Source: Rugamonas sp045984285
GTDB taxonomy: Bacteria > Pseudomonadota > Gammaproteobacteria > Burkholderiales > Burkholderiaceae_D
Direction: 5' to 3'
NCBI RefSeq assembly: GCF_045984285.3
Contig: NZ_JBJQIK030000003.1
Span: 186,001 to 250,000, forward strand
DNA: 64,000 nt
Under the pieces are notes generated by a model that made no database searches, was not told where the DNA came from, and saw only the letters and a program-made list of their open reading frames with translations. Positions 18,575 through 27,231 of the stretch are shown here, one piece after another. Position 1 is the stretch's first letter, and each line of letters starts with the position of its first letter. Made by a program: the position numbers and the translations under genes.

Positions 18575-18594
18575 GGCAATATTGCCGGTACCGG
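18575..18594. promoter_or_regulatory. Two adjoining perfect palindromes before the AidB-like gene
   Basis: GGCAATATTGCC (18575-18586) runs directly into CCGGTACCGG (18585-18594), ending 17 bases before the AidB-like start codon. The rest of the 215-base gap is AT-rich and otherwise featureless. The position near the likely transcription start suggests an operator, but this is inference. Confidence 0.4.
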
Positions 18595-18611
18595 AGACAT
18601 GCGGAGGGACC

Positions 18612-20306
18612 ATGAACCAGTTCGATACGCACCACGTTTTTAATCAGGCGGCAGCCTTCGAAAATGTTAATTTGTTTGAGGCCGACCTTCCTTTGCAGGA
18701 AGCCCTGGCCAGGGAAGGCGGGCGCGGCCATATTCCCGAGCTGGCCGAACTGGGACGGCGGCTGGGGCGGGCCGAAACCCTGGCGTTGGCTCAGCAGGCC
18801 AACGCCAATGGCCCGGTGCTGCGCAACTTCGACCGCCAGGGGCGCCGCATCGACGAAATCGACTTCCACCCCAGCTGGCACGCGCTGATGATGCTGCTGA
18901 TCAGTTCGGGCGCCCATTCGGCGCCGTGGACCCGCCCCGGCCCCGGAGCGCAGGTGGCGCGGGCGGCCGCCTACCTGCTGTTCGGGCAGGTGGAGAACGG
19001 CTCCCAGTGCCCGGTCACGATGACCTATGCCAGCGTGCCAGCCTTGCGCCAGTCGCCGGCGCTGGCTGCGCGCTGGCTGCCCAAGATCCTGTCCACCGAG
19101 TACGACCCGCGCCCGCTGCCCATCGACCAGAAGCGCGGCGCCCTGATCGGCATGGGCATGACGGAGAAGCAGGGCGGCTCCGACGTGCGCTCGAACACCA
19201 CGCGGGCCGAGCCCGTGCCGCCGGCCGAAGCGCAGCGCGTGTTCGGCGCCCACAGCCTGGATGTATACCGCCTGGTGGGCCACAAATGGTTCTTTTCGGC
19301 GCCGCAGAGCGACGCCCACCTGGTGCTGGCGCAAACCGACGATGAGGGCAGCGCCGGCCTGTCCTGCTTCCTTGTGCCGCGCTTCCTGGATGACGGCAGC
19401 CACAATGCAGTGCGCGTGCAGCGCCTGAAGGACAAACTGGGCAACCGCTCCAATGCCTCTTCGGAAGTGGAGTTCACCGGCGCTTACGGCTGGCTGCTCG
19501 GCAAACCGGGGCGCGGCATTCCTACCATCCTTGAAATGGGCAGCCACACGCGGCTGGACTGCGTGCTCGGCAGCGCCGGCGCCATGCGCGCCGCGCTCAC
19601 CCATGCGCTGCATCATGCGCGCCAGCGCAGCGCCTTCGGCAAGGCGCTGGCCGAACAGCCGCTGATGCAGAACGTGCTGGCCGACCTGGCGCTGGAATCC
19701 GAGGCGGCTACCGCCTTCGCGCTGCGCCTGGCGCGCTGTTTCGACCATCCGGCAGATGCGGCCGAGACAGCGCTGGGCCGCATGCTCACGCCCGCAGGCA
19801 AATACTGGATCTGCAAGCGCGGTCCCGCCTTTGGCGCGGAAGCGATGGAAGTCATCGGCGGCAGCGGCTATGTGGAGGAAAGCCCGCTGGCCCGCCTGTA
19901 CCGCGAGCTGCCGGTGAATTCGATCTGGGAGGGCTCGGGCAATGTGATGTGCCTGGACCTGCTGCGCGCTTTCGGCCGTTCGCCCGCCGCCGCCGATGCG
20001 CTGGAAGCCGAACTGCAGCTGGCCGGCGGGGACAATGCCGACTACCTGCGTTTCACCGGCGCCTTGCTGGCCCAGCTGCGTTCGCAGGCCATCGACGAAT
20101 ACGGCGCGCGCCTGCTGGCGGAACGCATCGTGCTGGCGGTGCAGGCAGGCCTGCTGCTGCGCCATGCGCCGGCCGCCGTCAGCGGCGCCTTCATCGCCTC
20201 GCGCATTGCGCGCGAGCCTGGCGGCGCCTTCGGCCGGCTGCCGGCCGGCGTGGACTGCGCAGCCATTCTGGCGCGGGCCCTGCCAGTGGACAGCCCGCGC
20301 ACTTGA
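18612..20306 (+). CDS. AidB-like acyl-CoA dehydrogenase
   Basis: The protein is 564 aa. The start ATG 18612 has GGAGGG upstream. The N-terminal region NQFDTHHVFNQ matches the AidB tetramer-forming extension. FAD-site motifs of the acyl-CoA dehydrogenase fold are visible (MGMTEKQGGSDVRSNTT; NRSNASSEVEF; LGSAGAMRAAL), as is EVIGGSGYVEESPLARLYRE near residue 415, followed by a C-terminal helical region that in E. coli AidB binds DNA. E. coli AidB belongs to the Ada adaptive response and is thought to protect DNA or deactivate alkylating agents. No ada or alkB gene is nearby, so that role here is inferred from family only. Confidence 0.88.
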   Translation: MNQFDTHHVFNQAAAFENVNLFEADLPLQEALAREGGRGHIPELAELGRRLGRAETLALAQQANANGPVLRNFDRQGRRIDEIDFHPSWHALMMLLISSGAHSAPWTRPGPGAQVARAAAYLLFGQVENGSQCPVTMTYASVPALRQSPALAARWLPKILSTEYDPRPLPIDQKRGALIGMGMTEKQGGSDVRSNTTRAEPVPPAEAQRVFGAHSLDVYRLVGHKWFFSAPQSDAHLVLAQTDDEGSAGLSCFLVPRFLDDGSHNAVRVQRLKDKLGNRSNASSEVEFTGAYGWLLGKPGRGIPTILEMGSHTRLDCVLGSAGAMRAALTHALHHARQRSAFGKALAEQPLMQNVLADLALESEAATAFALRLARCFDHPADAAETALGRMLTPAGKYWICKRGPAFGAEAMEVIGGSGYVEESPLARLYRELPVNSIWEGSGNVMCLDLLRAFGRSPAAADALEAELQLAGGDNADYLRFTGALLAQLRSQAIDEYGARLLAERIVLAVQAGLLLRHAPAAVSGAFIASRIAREPGGAFGRLPAGVDCAAILARALPVDSPRT

Positions 20307-20347
20307 CTGGGATAATGCGGCATACAAACGCCAGAACATCACCTCAT

Positions 20348-20998
20348 ATGAAACAAGATCCGCGCTTCCCGAACCTGTTTATCACCGACCACCCGCTGAT
20401 TCAGCACAAGCTGAGCCACATGCGCGACAAGTCCACGTCCACCCGCACCTTCCGCGAGCTGCTGAAGGAAATCACGCTGCTGATGGGCTATGAAATCACC
20501 CGCGACCTGCCGCTCACCACGCGCGAGATCGAAACCCCGCTGCAAACCATCGCCGCGCCGGTGATCGCCGGTAAAAAACTGGCCGTGGTGCCTATCCTGC
20601 GCGCCGGCATCGGCATGAGCGACGGCCTGCTGAACCTGGTGCCCTCGGCCCGCGTCGGCCATATCGGCGTGTTCCGCGACCCGGAAACCCACCAGCCGGT
20701 GGAATACCTGGTGCGCCTGCCGGACCTGGTGGACCGCACCTTCATCCTGTGCGACCCGATGGTTGCCACCGGCAACTCGGCGGTGCACGCGGTGGACGTG
20801 CTGAAAAACCGCGGCGTGAGCGACGAGCAGATTATCTTCCTGGCCCTGGTGGCAGCGCCGGAAGGGATCGAAGTGTTCCAGAAGTCGCACCCGAACGTAA
20901 AAATCTATTGCGCCTCGCTGGATTCCCACCTCAACGACCACGCCTACATCATGCCGGGCCTCGGCGATGCAGGGGACCGCATCTTCGGCACCAAATAA
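20348..20998 (+). CDS. upp: Uracil phosphoribosyltransferase
   Basis: The protein is 216 aa, the family length. It makes UMP from uracil and PRPP for pyrimidine salvage in the cytoplasm. The PRPP loop DPMVATGNSAVHAVD lies near residue 137, the flexible region LRAGIGMSDGLL near 85, and the uracil-site C-terminus PGLGDAGDRIFGTK closes the protein. The start is ATG 20348; the much longer frame from 19949 overlaps the AidB-like gene. A plausible promoter is TGGACA (20287-20292), 18 bases, GATAAT (20311-20316). The Hpt gene follows after two bases. Confidence 0.96.
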   Translation: MKQDPRFPNLFITDHPLIQHKLSHMRDKSTSTRTFRELLKEITLLMGYEITRDLPLTTREIETPLQTIAAPVIAGKKLAVVPILRAGIGMSDGLLNLVPSARVGHIGVFRDPETHQPVEYLVRLPDLVDRTFILCDPMVATGNSAVHAVDVLKNRGVSDEQIIFLALVAAPEGIEVFQKSHPNVKIYCASLDSHLNDHAYIMPGLGDAGDRIFGTK

Positions 20999-21000
20999 GC

Positions 21001-21357
21001 ATGGCCACGCCTGCCGACCCGTCCTTCCGCGAACGCCTGCTGGCCCTGGCCCACAAGTACGCCGCCGCCTTGCCGGAACGGCTGGACGCGGTAGAGCAGG
21101 GACTGGAAGGCTGTCTTAGTGGCAATCCAACAACTGCGCAGCTGGAAGTCCTGCACCATGCGCTGCACACCATTGCAGGCTCGGCCGGTTCCTTCGGTTT
21201 CCGCCTGCTGGGCGAGCAGGCGCGCCGCCTGGAGCAGGATGTGCGGGCCATGCTGGAGCAGGGCGCGCCGTGGGGAAATGCCGAGGCCGGCATCCGGGAA
21301 TTCCTGGCCTGGGCCCGTCGCGATCCCCAATCTGCAACATACCCCGCGCACGATTGA
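21001..21357 (+). CDS. Stand-alone Hpt (histidine phosphotransfer) domain protein
   Basis: The protein is 118 aa. The central helix LHHALHTIAGSAGSFGF (about residues 50-66) carries the phosphorylatable histidine in the HTIAGSAG context typical of Hpt domains, and the helical content fits a four-helix bundle. It would shuttle phosphate between a hybrid kinase and a response regulator; no such partner is encoded beside it. It begins two bases after upp and is probably cotranscribed with it. Confidence 0.82.
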   Translation: MATPADPSFRERLLALAHKYAAALPERLDAVEQGLEGCLSGNPTTAQLEVLHHALHTIAGSAGSFGFRLLGEQARRLEQDVRAMLEQGAPWGNAEAGIREFLAWARRDPQSATYPAHD

Positions 21358-21512
21358 TAATTATCAAACGTAGTCAAGCGATATTGTCTATAGTTACATT
21401 CATGCCAAGCACATTTGGGTGAAAAAAACACTCCCCTGTCGCGAACGCAGCGTGAAATTGCCGAGATTTTGCGGAAAGTTCAGTTAAAACGTACTTTTCC
21501 TGCGGGGTCCGG

Positions 21513-21621
21513 TATAATACGGGATCGTTTAGTTTCAATGTAGTGCAGTTGGATTGCCATCGCATACTTGGGTTAAACGATATCACGGGCGCAAGCTCAT
21601 TTAACTGTAATAGGAATTGTA
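21513..21621 (+). promoter_or_regulatory. Cold-shock gene promoter -10 and long 5' leader
   Basis: A perfect TATAAT (21513-21518) is followed by roughly 95 bases of untranslated leader before the csp start codon, with TAGGA as ribosome binding site. Long leaders are typical of cspA-type genes, where they act as temperature-responsive RNA. I cannot fold it reliably by eye, and no good -35 is seen. The rest of the 264-base gap from the Hpt gene is AT-rich. Confidence 0.55.
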
Positions 21622-21825
21622 ATGGCAACTGGTATCGTAAAATGGTTCAATGATTCGAAGGGTTTTGGTTTCATCACCCCTGACGAAGGCGGCGAAGATC
21701 TGTTCGCGCACTTCTCGGCGATTCAAACCCAAGGCTTCAAATCGCTGCAAGAGAACCAGCGAGTGTCTTTCGAAGTGACCGCCGGCCCGAAAGGCAAGCA
21801 GGCTTCGAACATTCAACCTCTGTAA
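21622..21825 (+). CDS. Cold-shock protein, CspA family
   Basis: The protein is 67 aa, a single cold-shock OB-fold domain. The RNP1 motif KGFGFITP (residues 13-20) and RNP2 motif DLFAHFSAI (26-34) are intact. It binds single-stranded RNA/DNA as an RNA chaperone in the cytoplasm. It is monocistronic with its own promoter, a long leader and a strong terminator. Several csp paralogues are usual in these genomes, so a specific symbol is not assigned. Confidence 0.96.
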   Translation: MATGIVKWFNDSKGFGFITPDEGGEDLFAHFSAIQTQGFKSLQENQRVSFEVTAGPKGKQASNIQPL

Positions 21826-21845
21826 GACGCTGAATTAAACGACGC

Positions 21846-21876
21846 AAAAATCCTCGGTTCCCGGGGATTTTTTTTT
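21846..21876 (+). terminator. Rho-independent terminator after csp
   Basis: AAAATCC-CGG pairs with CCG-GGATTTT around a short TTC loop (one internal mismatch), followed by an uninterrupted run of T. It lies between csp and the convergent LysR gene and, with the A-run on its other side, could serve both strands. Confidence 0.85.
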
Positions 21877-21892
21877 GCCTGTCAGTTTTGGT

Positions 21893-22798
21893 TCAGCCTT
21901 TTTTCCAGTATTCGGGCTGCGCATAAGTCCGGCGCAGAAAGTCCACGAAAGCGCGTATGCGCAAGGGCAAATGGCGGCGCTGCGCGAACACTGCATACAG
22001 GTCGTTGCCCGGCGCCGAATACTGGTCGAGCACCGTGCGCAGGCGGCCTGCTTCGATATCGCCGCCCACTTCCCACATCGAGCGCCACGCCAGTCCTTTG
22101 CCGGCCAGCACCCAGTCATGCAGCACGGCGCCATCGTTGCAGCTCATATTTCCCGTCACCTTCAGCGTCACGCTCTTGCCGCCGTCCTGGAAGGTCCAGC
22201 CGCGCTGGCTGCCTTCGCTGCTGATGGCCATGCAGTTGTGCTGCGCCAGGTCGTCCAGCGTCTTTGGCGCGCCATGGCGCTTGAGGTAGGCGGGCGTGCC
22301 CACCACCACGCGGTGGTTGTCCGCCAGCTTTACGCTCACCAGATTAGAATCGGACAGGCTGGCAATGCGGATCGCCACGTCCACGCCTTCCCCGATCAGG
22401 TCCACCACGCGGTCGTTCAGGTGCAGCGTTACCGTGACCTCGCGGTGCTCGGCGAGGAAGGAGGGGATCAGCGGCGCCACATGCTGGCGGCCGAAACCGG
22501 CCGGCGCCGAAATCATCAGGTGGCCGGTGGCGCGCGCACTGCGCTCGGCCACTGCGGCCTCGGCCGATTCCAGCTCGGCCAGGATGCGCTGGCAGTCTTC
22601 GAGGAAGGCTGTGCCTTCGTCCGTCAGCGCCAGCTTGCGCGTGGTCCGCTGCAGCAGCTTGACGCCCAGCCGCTGTTCCAGCGCATCCAGGCGGCGGCCG
22701 ATGACAGCGGGGGCAATGCCCTCGGCACGGGCCGCAGCGGAGAGGCTGCCGCGGGCGACGACCTCGACAAAGGTGGAGAGCTGGCGGAATTGGTCCAT
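21893..22798 (-). CDS. LysR-family transcriptional regulator
   Basis: The protein is 301 aa. The N-terminal winged helix-turn-helix occupies residues about 1-60 (FVEVVARGSLSAAARAEGIA, then VIGRRLDALEQRLGVKLLQR), and residues about 90-295 form the periplasmic-binding-like effector domain. It belongs to the CrgA/DmlR-like branch by general appearance. It is divergent from malate synthase with 113 bases between the starts, the classic LysR arrangement, so aceB is the likely target. The effector is unknown. I could not identify a convincing T-N11-A box by eye. Confidence 0.9.
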   Translation of the reverse strand: MDQFRQLSTFVEVVARGSLSAAARAEGIAPAVIGRRLDALEQRLGVKLLQRTTRKLALTDEGTAFLEDCQRILAELESAEAAVAERSARATGHLMISAPAGFGRQHVAPLIPSFLAEHREVTVTLHLNDRVVDLIGEGVDVAIRIASLSDSNLVSVKLADNHRVVVGTPAYLKRHGAPKTLDDLAQHNCMAISSEGSQRGWTFQDGGKSVTLKVTGNMSCNDGAVLHDWVLAGKGLAWRSMWEVGGDIEAGRLRTVLDQYSAPGNDLYAVFAQRRHLPLRIRAFVDFLRRTYAQPEYWKKG

Positions 22799-22911
22799 GG
22801 GTCACTTATGACAAAAACGCACAGATGAAGTGATTATTTGTCTCGTTTAGCTAAGTATTAAGTCAATATACTGGAAAACATTACACAACACCATCACTTG
22901 GAGATCGTCCC

Positions 22912-24504
22912 ATGAGCACCCTCACTCTGCCTGCCGGCATGGAAATCAAGGCTGATATCAAACCCGGTTACGAAACGGTCCTCACGCCGGAAGCGCTCGC
23001 GCTGGTGGCGAAGCTGACGCGCGCCTTCGAGCCGCGCCGCCAGGAACTGCTGGCCGCACGCGCTGCCCGCGCCAAACGGCTGGACGCGGGCGAACGCCCG
23101 GACTTCCTCGCCGAAACCGCCCATATCCGCGCAGGCGACTGGAAAATTGCGCCGATCCCGAAAGCGCTGGAATGCCGCCGTGTGGAAATCACCGGCCCGG
23201 TGGAGCGCAAGATGGTGATCAACGCCCTGAACTCGGGCGCCGACAGCTATATGACGGACTTCGAGGACTCGAACACTCCGAACTGGGATAACCAGATCAG
23301 CGGCCAGGTCAACATGATGGACGCGGTGCGCAAGACAATCTCGCTGGAGCAGAACGGCAAGTCCTACAAGCTGAACGACAAGGTCGCCACGCTGGTGGTG
23401 CGCCCGCGCGGCTGGCACCTCGATGAAAAGCACGTGCTGGTGGATGGCAAGCGCATCTCCGGCGGCATCTTCGACTTCGCCCTGTTCATGTTCCACAACG
23501 CGAAAGAGCAGCTGGCGCGCGGCGCCGGTCCATACTTCTACCTGCCGAAAATGGAATCGCACCTCGAAGCGCGGCTGTGGAACGACATCTTCGTGATGAC
23601 GCAGAACGAACTGGGCCTGCCGCAAGGCACCATCAAGGCCACCGTCCTGATCGAAACCATTCTCGCCGCTTTCGAGATGGACGAAATCCTCTACGAGCTG
23701 CGCGAGCACAGCGCGGGCCTGAACGCCGGCCGCTGGGACTATATCTTCAGCTGCATCAAGAAGTTCAAGCTGGACAAGGACTTCTGCCTGGCCGACCGCG
23801 CCAAAGTCACCATGACCTCGCCCTTCATGCGCGCCTATGCGCTGCTGCTGCTGAAGACCTGCCACAAGCGCAACGCGCCGGCGATTGGCGGCATGTCGGC
23901 GCTGATTCCGATCAAGAACGATCCGGAGAAGAACGACGTGGCCATGGGCGGCGTGCGCAACGACAAGGCGCGCGATGCGGGCGACGGCTACGACGGCGGC
24001 TGGGTGGCGCACCCGGGCCTGGTGGAGCTGGCGATGGGCGAGTTCAAAAAGGTGCTGGGCGATGCGCCGAACCAGATCTCCAAACAGCGTCCGGATGTGG
24101 AAGTGACGGCGGCCGAGCTGCTGAACTTCCAGCCTGAAACGCCGATCACGGAAGCAGGCCTGCGCTACAACATCAACGTGGGCATCCATTACCTGGGCAG
24201 CTGGCTGGGCGGCAATGGCTGCGTGCCTATCCATAACCTGATGGAAGATGCAGCGACGGCGGAGATCAGCCGCTCGCAGGTGTGGCAGTGGATCCGCTCC
24301 AGCAAGGGCCAGCTGGAAGACGGCCGCAAGGTGACAGCCGATATGGTGCGCGCCATGATTCCGGAAGAACTGGCGAAGGTGAAAACGGCGGCGCCGGACG
24401 GCGGCAGCCCGGCCTACGAGCGCGCAGCGCAGATCTTCGAACAGATGTCGACGTCCGAAAACTTCGCCGAATTCCTCACGCTGCCGCTGTACGAGGAAAT
24501 CTGA
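22912..24504 (+). CDS. aceB: Malate synthase A
   Basis: The protein is 530 aa, the type-A family length. It condenses glyoxylate with acetyl-CoA to malate in the glyoxylate shunt. DFEDSNTPNWDNQISGQVNM (about residues 118-137) and RPRGWHLDEKHV (about 165) carry active-site residues, and LREHSAGLNAGRWDYIFS (about 263-280) is the family signature. A TATACT -10 candidate lies at 22867-22872. Isocitrate lyase is not in the window. The divergent LysR gene probably regulates it. Confidence 0.96.
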   Translation: MSTLTLPAGMEIKADIKPGYETVLTPEALALVAKLTRAFEPRRQELLAARAARAKRLDAGERPDFLAETAHIRAGDWKIAPIPKALECRRVEITGPVERKMVINALNSGADSYMTDFEDSNTPNWDNQISGQVNMMDAVRKTISLEQNGKSYKLNDKVATLVVRPRGWHLDEKHVLVDGKRISGGIFDFALFMFHNAKEQLARGAGPYFYLPKMESHLEARLWNDIFVMTQNELGLPQGTIKATVLIETILAAFEMDEILYELREHSAGLNAGRWDYIFSCIKKFKLDKDFCLADRAKVTMTSPFMRAYALLLLKTCHKRNAPAIGGMSALIPIKNDPEKNDVAMGGVRNDKARDAGDGYDGGWVAHPGLVELAMGEFKKVLGDAPNQISKQRPDVEVTAAELLNFQPETPITEAGLRYNINVGIHYLGSWLGGNGCVPIHNLMEDAATAEISRSQVWQWIRSSKGQLEDGRKVTADMVRAMIPEELAKVKTAAPDGGSPAYERAAQIFEQMSTSENFAEFLTLPLYEEI

Positions 24505-24510
24505 TCCGGC

Positions 24511-25158
24511 TTACGCCTTCCGCTGCGCCAGCGGAGGGCGCGCCAGGAAGTCCTGCAGGCGGGCCTCGTCGATGCGATGGCCCGCAATGCGGCGCAGCAG
24601 CGAATCGATGCGGTCCGCACCCCAGAACAGCTCCCCCTGGTAGACAAAACTCGGCACCCCGAACAGGCCTGCGGCAATGGCCTGTTCGGTGGCCGCATTC
24701 AGTGCCTGCTTGATCTCAGGCTGCGCGGCCGCCTGCAGCAGCGCCTCCCCATCCAGATCGCATTGCAGCGCGATCTCGCGCATCACGTCCGGATTCGATA
24801 CATCCAGTCCCTTTTCCCAGGTGGCCTCCGCCACCGCTACCGCAAAGCGGATGCGCGCCTCGCGCTGAGGAATCGCAATCGCCATGCGCAGCACCAGCAG
24901 GGGGTTGAAGGGGTGGCCGGGCGGTCCCACGAAGTTCAGTCCCTGCGCATCGGCCAGCCGCATCACATCACGGAAGGTGAGTTCGCGCTTGGCCGGCACC
25001 TCGGCCGGCCCCACCAGTCCATGCGCATTCAGCATCGCGGCGAACAGTACCGGCTGCATCACCACCTGCACACCGGCCGCCTCGATGCGCGGAATCTGCT
25101 TCGTGGCCAGCCAGAAGAAAGGGCTGATGGGGTCGAAGTAGAACGTCAGCTGCTCCAT
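24511..25158 (-). CDS. 2-hydroxychromene-2-carboxylate isomerase-like (DsbA/GST-kappa family)
   Basis: The protein is 215 aa; ATG 25158 is preceded by GAAGGAG. FYFDPISPFFWLA at residues 6-18 is the HCCA isomerase/GST-kappa N-terminal motif, where the serine activates glutathione; GVPSFVYQGELFWGADRID (about 175) is the matching cis-Pro and C-terminal motif. True isomerases act in naphthalene degradation, but most chromosomal homologues are general glutathione-dependent enzymes. It sits 10 bases after gloB, another glutathione enzyme, and is probably cotranscribed with it. Confidence 0.87.
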   Translation of the reverse strand: MEQLTFYFDPISPFFWLATKQIPRIEAAGVQVVMQPVLFAAMLNAHGLVGPAEVPAKRELTFRDVMRLADAQGLNFVGPPGHPFNPLLVLRMAIAIPQREARIRFAVAVAEATWEKGLDVSNPDVMREIALQCDLDGEALLQAAAQPEIKQALNAATEQAIAAGLFGVPSFVYQGELFWGADRIDSLLRRIAGHRIDEARLQDFLARPPLAQRKA

Positions 25159-25168
25159 GCAATCTCCT

Positions 25169-25954
25169 TCAGAAAGTGTTTTTCCATTCCCGCAGTGCGG
25201 TGAACACGGCCACCGGCCTGCGGTCGCTTCCCAGCCTGCCCGCAGCATCCAGCTGCGCCGCAATCTCCGCCTGATCGCCGCGCAGGAAAGGATTGGTGGC
25301 CCGTTCCAGGCCGATGGTGCTTGGAATGGTAGGCTCGCCGCGGGCCCGCTTCGCCGTGGCATCGGCTATCCTGTCCTGCAGCGCTGCATTGCCAGGCTCC
25401 ACGGCCGCCGCGAAGCGCAGGTTGGACATCGTGTATTCATGGGCGCAGAACACCCGGGTATCGTCCGGCAGCGCGGCCAGCTTGACCAGCGAGTCGAACA
25501 TCTGCGCCGGCGTGCCTTCGAACAGGCGCCCGCAGCCCGCGCCGAACAGGGTGTCGCCGCAGAACAGCCATGGCTCCCGGCCTTCGCGCACGTAGGCGAT
25601 GTGGCCGCGCGTGTGGCCCGGCACATCGAGCACGGAGAGCCTGAGGTCCAGTCCCGGCACCTGCACGGTATCGTCCTGGCCCAGCGGCACGGTGACGGCC
25701 GCGATGCCGTCGTGGCGCGGCCCGAACACCGGCACGTCATGGCGGCGCAAAAGCTCGTCCACGCCGCCAATGTGGTCAGCATGGTGGTGGGTGAGTAGAA
25801 TGGCGGTAAGGGACAGGCCGTGCTCGTCCAGCGCCGCCAGGATCGGCTGAGCGTCACCGGGATCGACCACGGCGGCATGGCTGCCATCGTGAATGAGCCA
25901 CAGGTAATTATCTTTGAACGCAGGAACGGTGAGTACAGCTGCAGGAGTGCTCAT
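25169..25954 (-). CDS. gloB: Hydroxyacylglutathione hydrolase (glyoxalase II)
   Basis: The protein is 261 aa with a metallo-beta-lactamase fold. The metal motif THHHADHIGG lies at about residues 54-63, with further ligands in DVPGHTRGHIAY and GDTLFGAGCGRLFEG; AHEYTMSNLRFA is the glyoxalase II substrate region. It hydrolyses S-D-lactoylglutathione to D-lactate and glutathione. ATG 25954 (MSTPAAVLTVPAF) is chosen because family proteins start there; a start at 25987 would overlap the divergent methyltransferase. Only 17 bases separate the two divergent start codons. Confidence 0.95.
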   Translation of the reverse strand: MSTPAAVLTVPAFKDNYLWLIHDGSHAAVVDPGDAQPILAALDEHGLSLTAILLTHHHADHIGGVDELLRRHDVPVFGPRHDGIAAVTVPLGQDDTVQVPGLDLRLSVLDVPGHTRGHIAYVREGREPWLFCGDTLFGAGCGRLFEGTPAQMFDSLVKLAALPDDTRVFCAHEYTMSNLRFAAAVEPGNAALQDRIADATAKRARGEPTIPSTIGLERATNPFLRGDQAEIAAQLDAAGRLGSDRRPVAVFTALREWKNTF

Positions 25955-25971
25955 TGGCTTGAAAGGGTCGC

Positions 25972-26757
25972 ATGGATAGCGCAACATCCGAAAAATCCAT
26001 TATAGCGCTGGAAAGCTGGCTGCAAACGCCGGCAGGCGCCTACGTGCGCGCCTGGGAGCAGCGCTGCCTGGACGAGCTCACGGCGGATATTTTCGGCTTC
26101 AACGCGGTGCAGATCGGCACCCCGATGATCAACGCACTGGCCGCCAACCGCATGCCGCACCAGCTGCTGGCCGATACCCGCCTGCGTCCCGAGGGTGCGG
26201 GCGGGGAGGGCATGCGCCGCGTGGATGTGACCTTCGACTGCAGCGAGCTGCCGTTTGCCAGCAATAGCCTGGACCTGATCGTGCTGCCCCATGTGCTCGA
26301 ATTCTCGGCCGAGCCGCACCAGGTGCTGCGCGAAGTGGAGCGGGTGCTGATTCCGGAAGGGCAGCTGATCGTGTGCGGCTTCAATCCCGCCAGCCTGTGG
26401 GGGCTGCGCCAGGTGACGGGCCGCATTACGCGCTCCCACTATCTGCCGGAAGCAGGCGAATTCATCTCTATGCCGCGTATCAAAGACTGGTTAAAATTGC
26501 TGAATATGGGCGTGAGCAACAGCCACTTCGGCTGCTACGCACCAGCCTGCCGCACCGAGCGCTGGCTGGCCCGCTACGCCTTCATGGACCGTGCCGGAGC
26601 GCGCTACTGGCCGTATTTCGGCGCCGTGTATATGGTGCAGGCCATCAAGCGCGTCAAAGGCATGCGCCTGATCGGCCCCGCGTGGAGCAAGAAGGCCGCC
26701 AAATCACCGGTCGCCGTCCCGGCGACCAACAAGCACAAAGAACAGGGTAATGGATAA
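25972..26757 (+). CDS. SAM-dependent methyltransferase (YafS-like)
   Basis: The protein is 261 aa, a class I methyltransferase-like domain. VDVTFDCSELPFASNSLDLIVLPHVLEF (about residues 80-107, shown split here) covers the acidic loop and strand 4, and EVERVLIPEGQLIVCGFNPA covers strand 5. The N-terminal glycine motif is weak (MINALAANR region), as in E. coli YafS. Position between gloB and rnhA is the same as yafS in E. coli. Function unknown. It overlaps rnhA by 8 bases, so the two are cotranscribed. Confidence 0.85.
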   Translation: MDSATSEKSIIALESWLQTPAGAYVRAWEQRCLDELTADIFGFNAVQIGTPMINALAANRMPHQLLADTRLRPEGAGGEGMRRVDVTFDCSELPFASNSLDLIVLPHVLEFSAEPHQVLREVERVLIPEGQLIVCGFNPASLWGLRQVTGRITRSHYLPEAGEFISMPRIKDWLKLLNMGVSNSHFGCYAPACRTERWLARYAFMDRAGARYWPYFGAVYMVQAIKRVKGMRLIGPAWSKKAAKSPVAVPATNKHKEQGNG

Positions 26758-27193
26758 AGTAGAGATTTTCACCGATGGCGCCTGCAAGGGAAATCCCGGC
26801 GTCGGCGGCTGGGGCGCCTGGCTCAAGGCAGGCGACAACGAGAAAGAGCTGTTCGGCGGCGAGCTGAATACCACCAACAACCGCATGGAGCTGCTGGCGG
26901 TGATCGAATCGCTGAACGCGCTGAAGCGCCCCTGCGAAGTGATCCTGCATACGGACAGCCAGTACGTCCAGAAGGGCATCAGCGAATGGATCCACGGCTG
27001 GAAAGCGCGGGGCTGGAAGACCTCGACAAAGGAGCCGGTAAAAAACGCCGACCTGTGGCAGGCGCTCGACCAGGCTCAATCCGTCCACAAGGTGGACTGG
27101 CGCTGGGTGCGCGGCCACAACGGCCACCCTGGCAACGAACGCGCCGACATGCTGGCCAACAAAGGCGTCGAACTGGTCCGCAGCAAACGCTGA
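26750..27193 (+). CDS. rnhA: Ribonuclease HI
   Basis: The protein is 147 aa. The four acidic catalytic residues lie in IFTDGACKGNPG (start of strand 1), NNRMELLAVIE, LHTDSQYV and GNERADMLAN, and the basic protrusion WIHGWKARGWKT is present. It degrades the RNA strand of RNA:DNA hybrids. It overlaps the methyltransferase gene by 8 bases and is followed by dnaQ on the same strand; in E. coli rnhA and dnaQ are neighbours but divergent. Confidence 0.97.
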   Translation: MDKVEIFTDGACKGNPGVGGWGAWLKAGDNEKELFGGELNTTNNRMELLAVIESLNALKRPCEVILHTDSQYVQKGISEWIHGWKARGWKTSTKEPVKNADLWQALDQAQSVHKVDWRWVRGHNGHPGNERADMLANKGVELVRSKR

Positions 27194-27231
27194 TTTGTTA
27201 TACTGCCCAACCGTTTTCAGGCTGAACTCCC

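Noticed and set aside
19949..20347. N-terminal extension of uracil phosphoribosyltransferase
   Set aside because: It lies inside the AidB-like gene in another frame and reads as Arg/Ala-rich noise.
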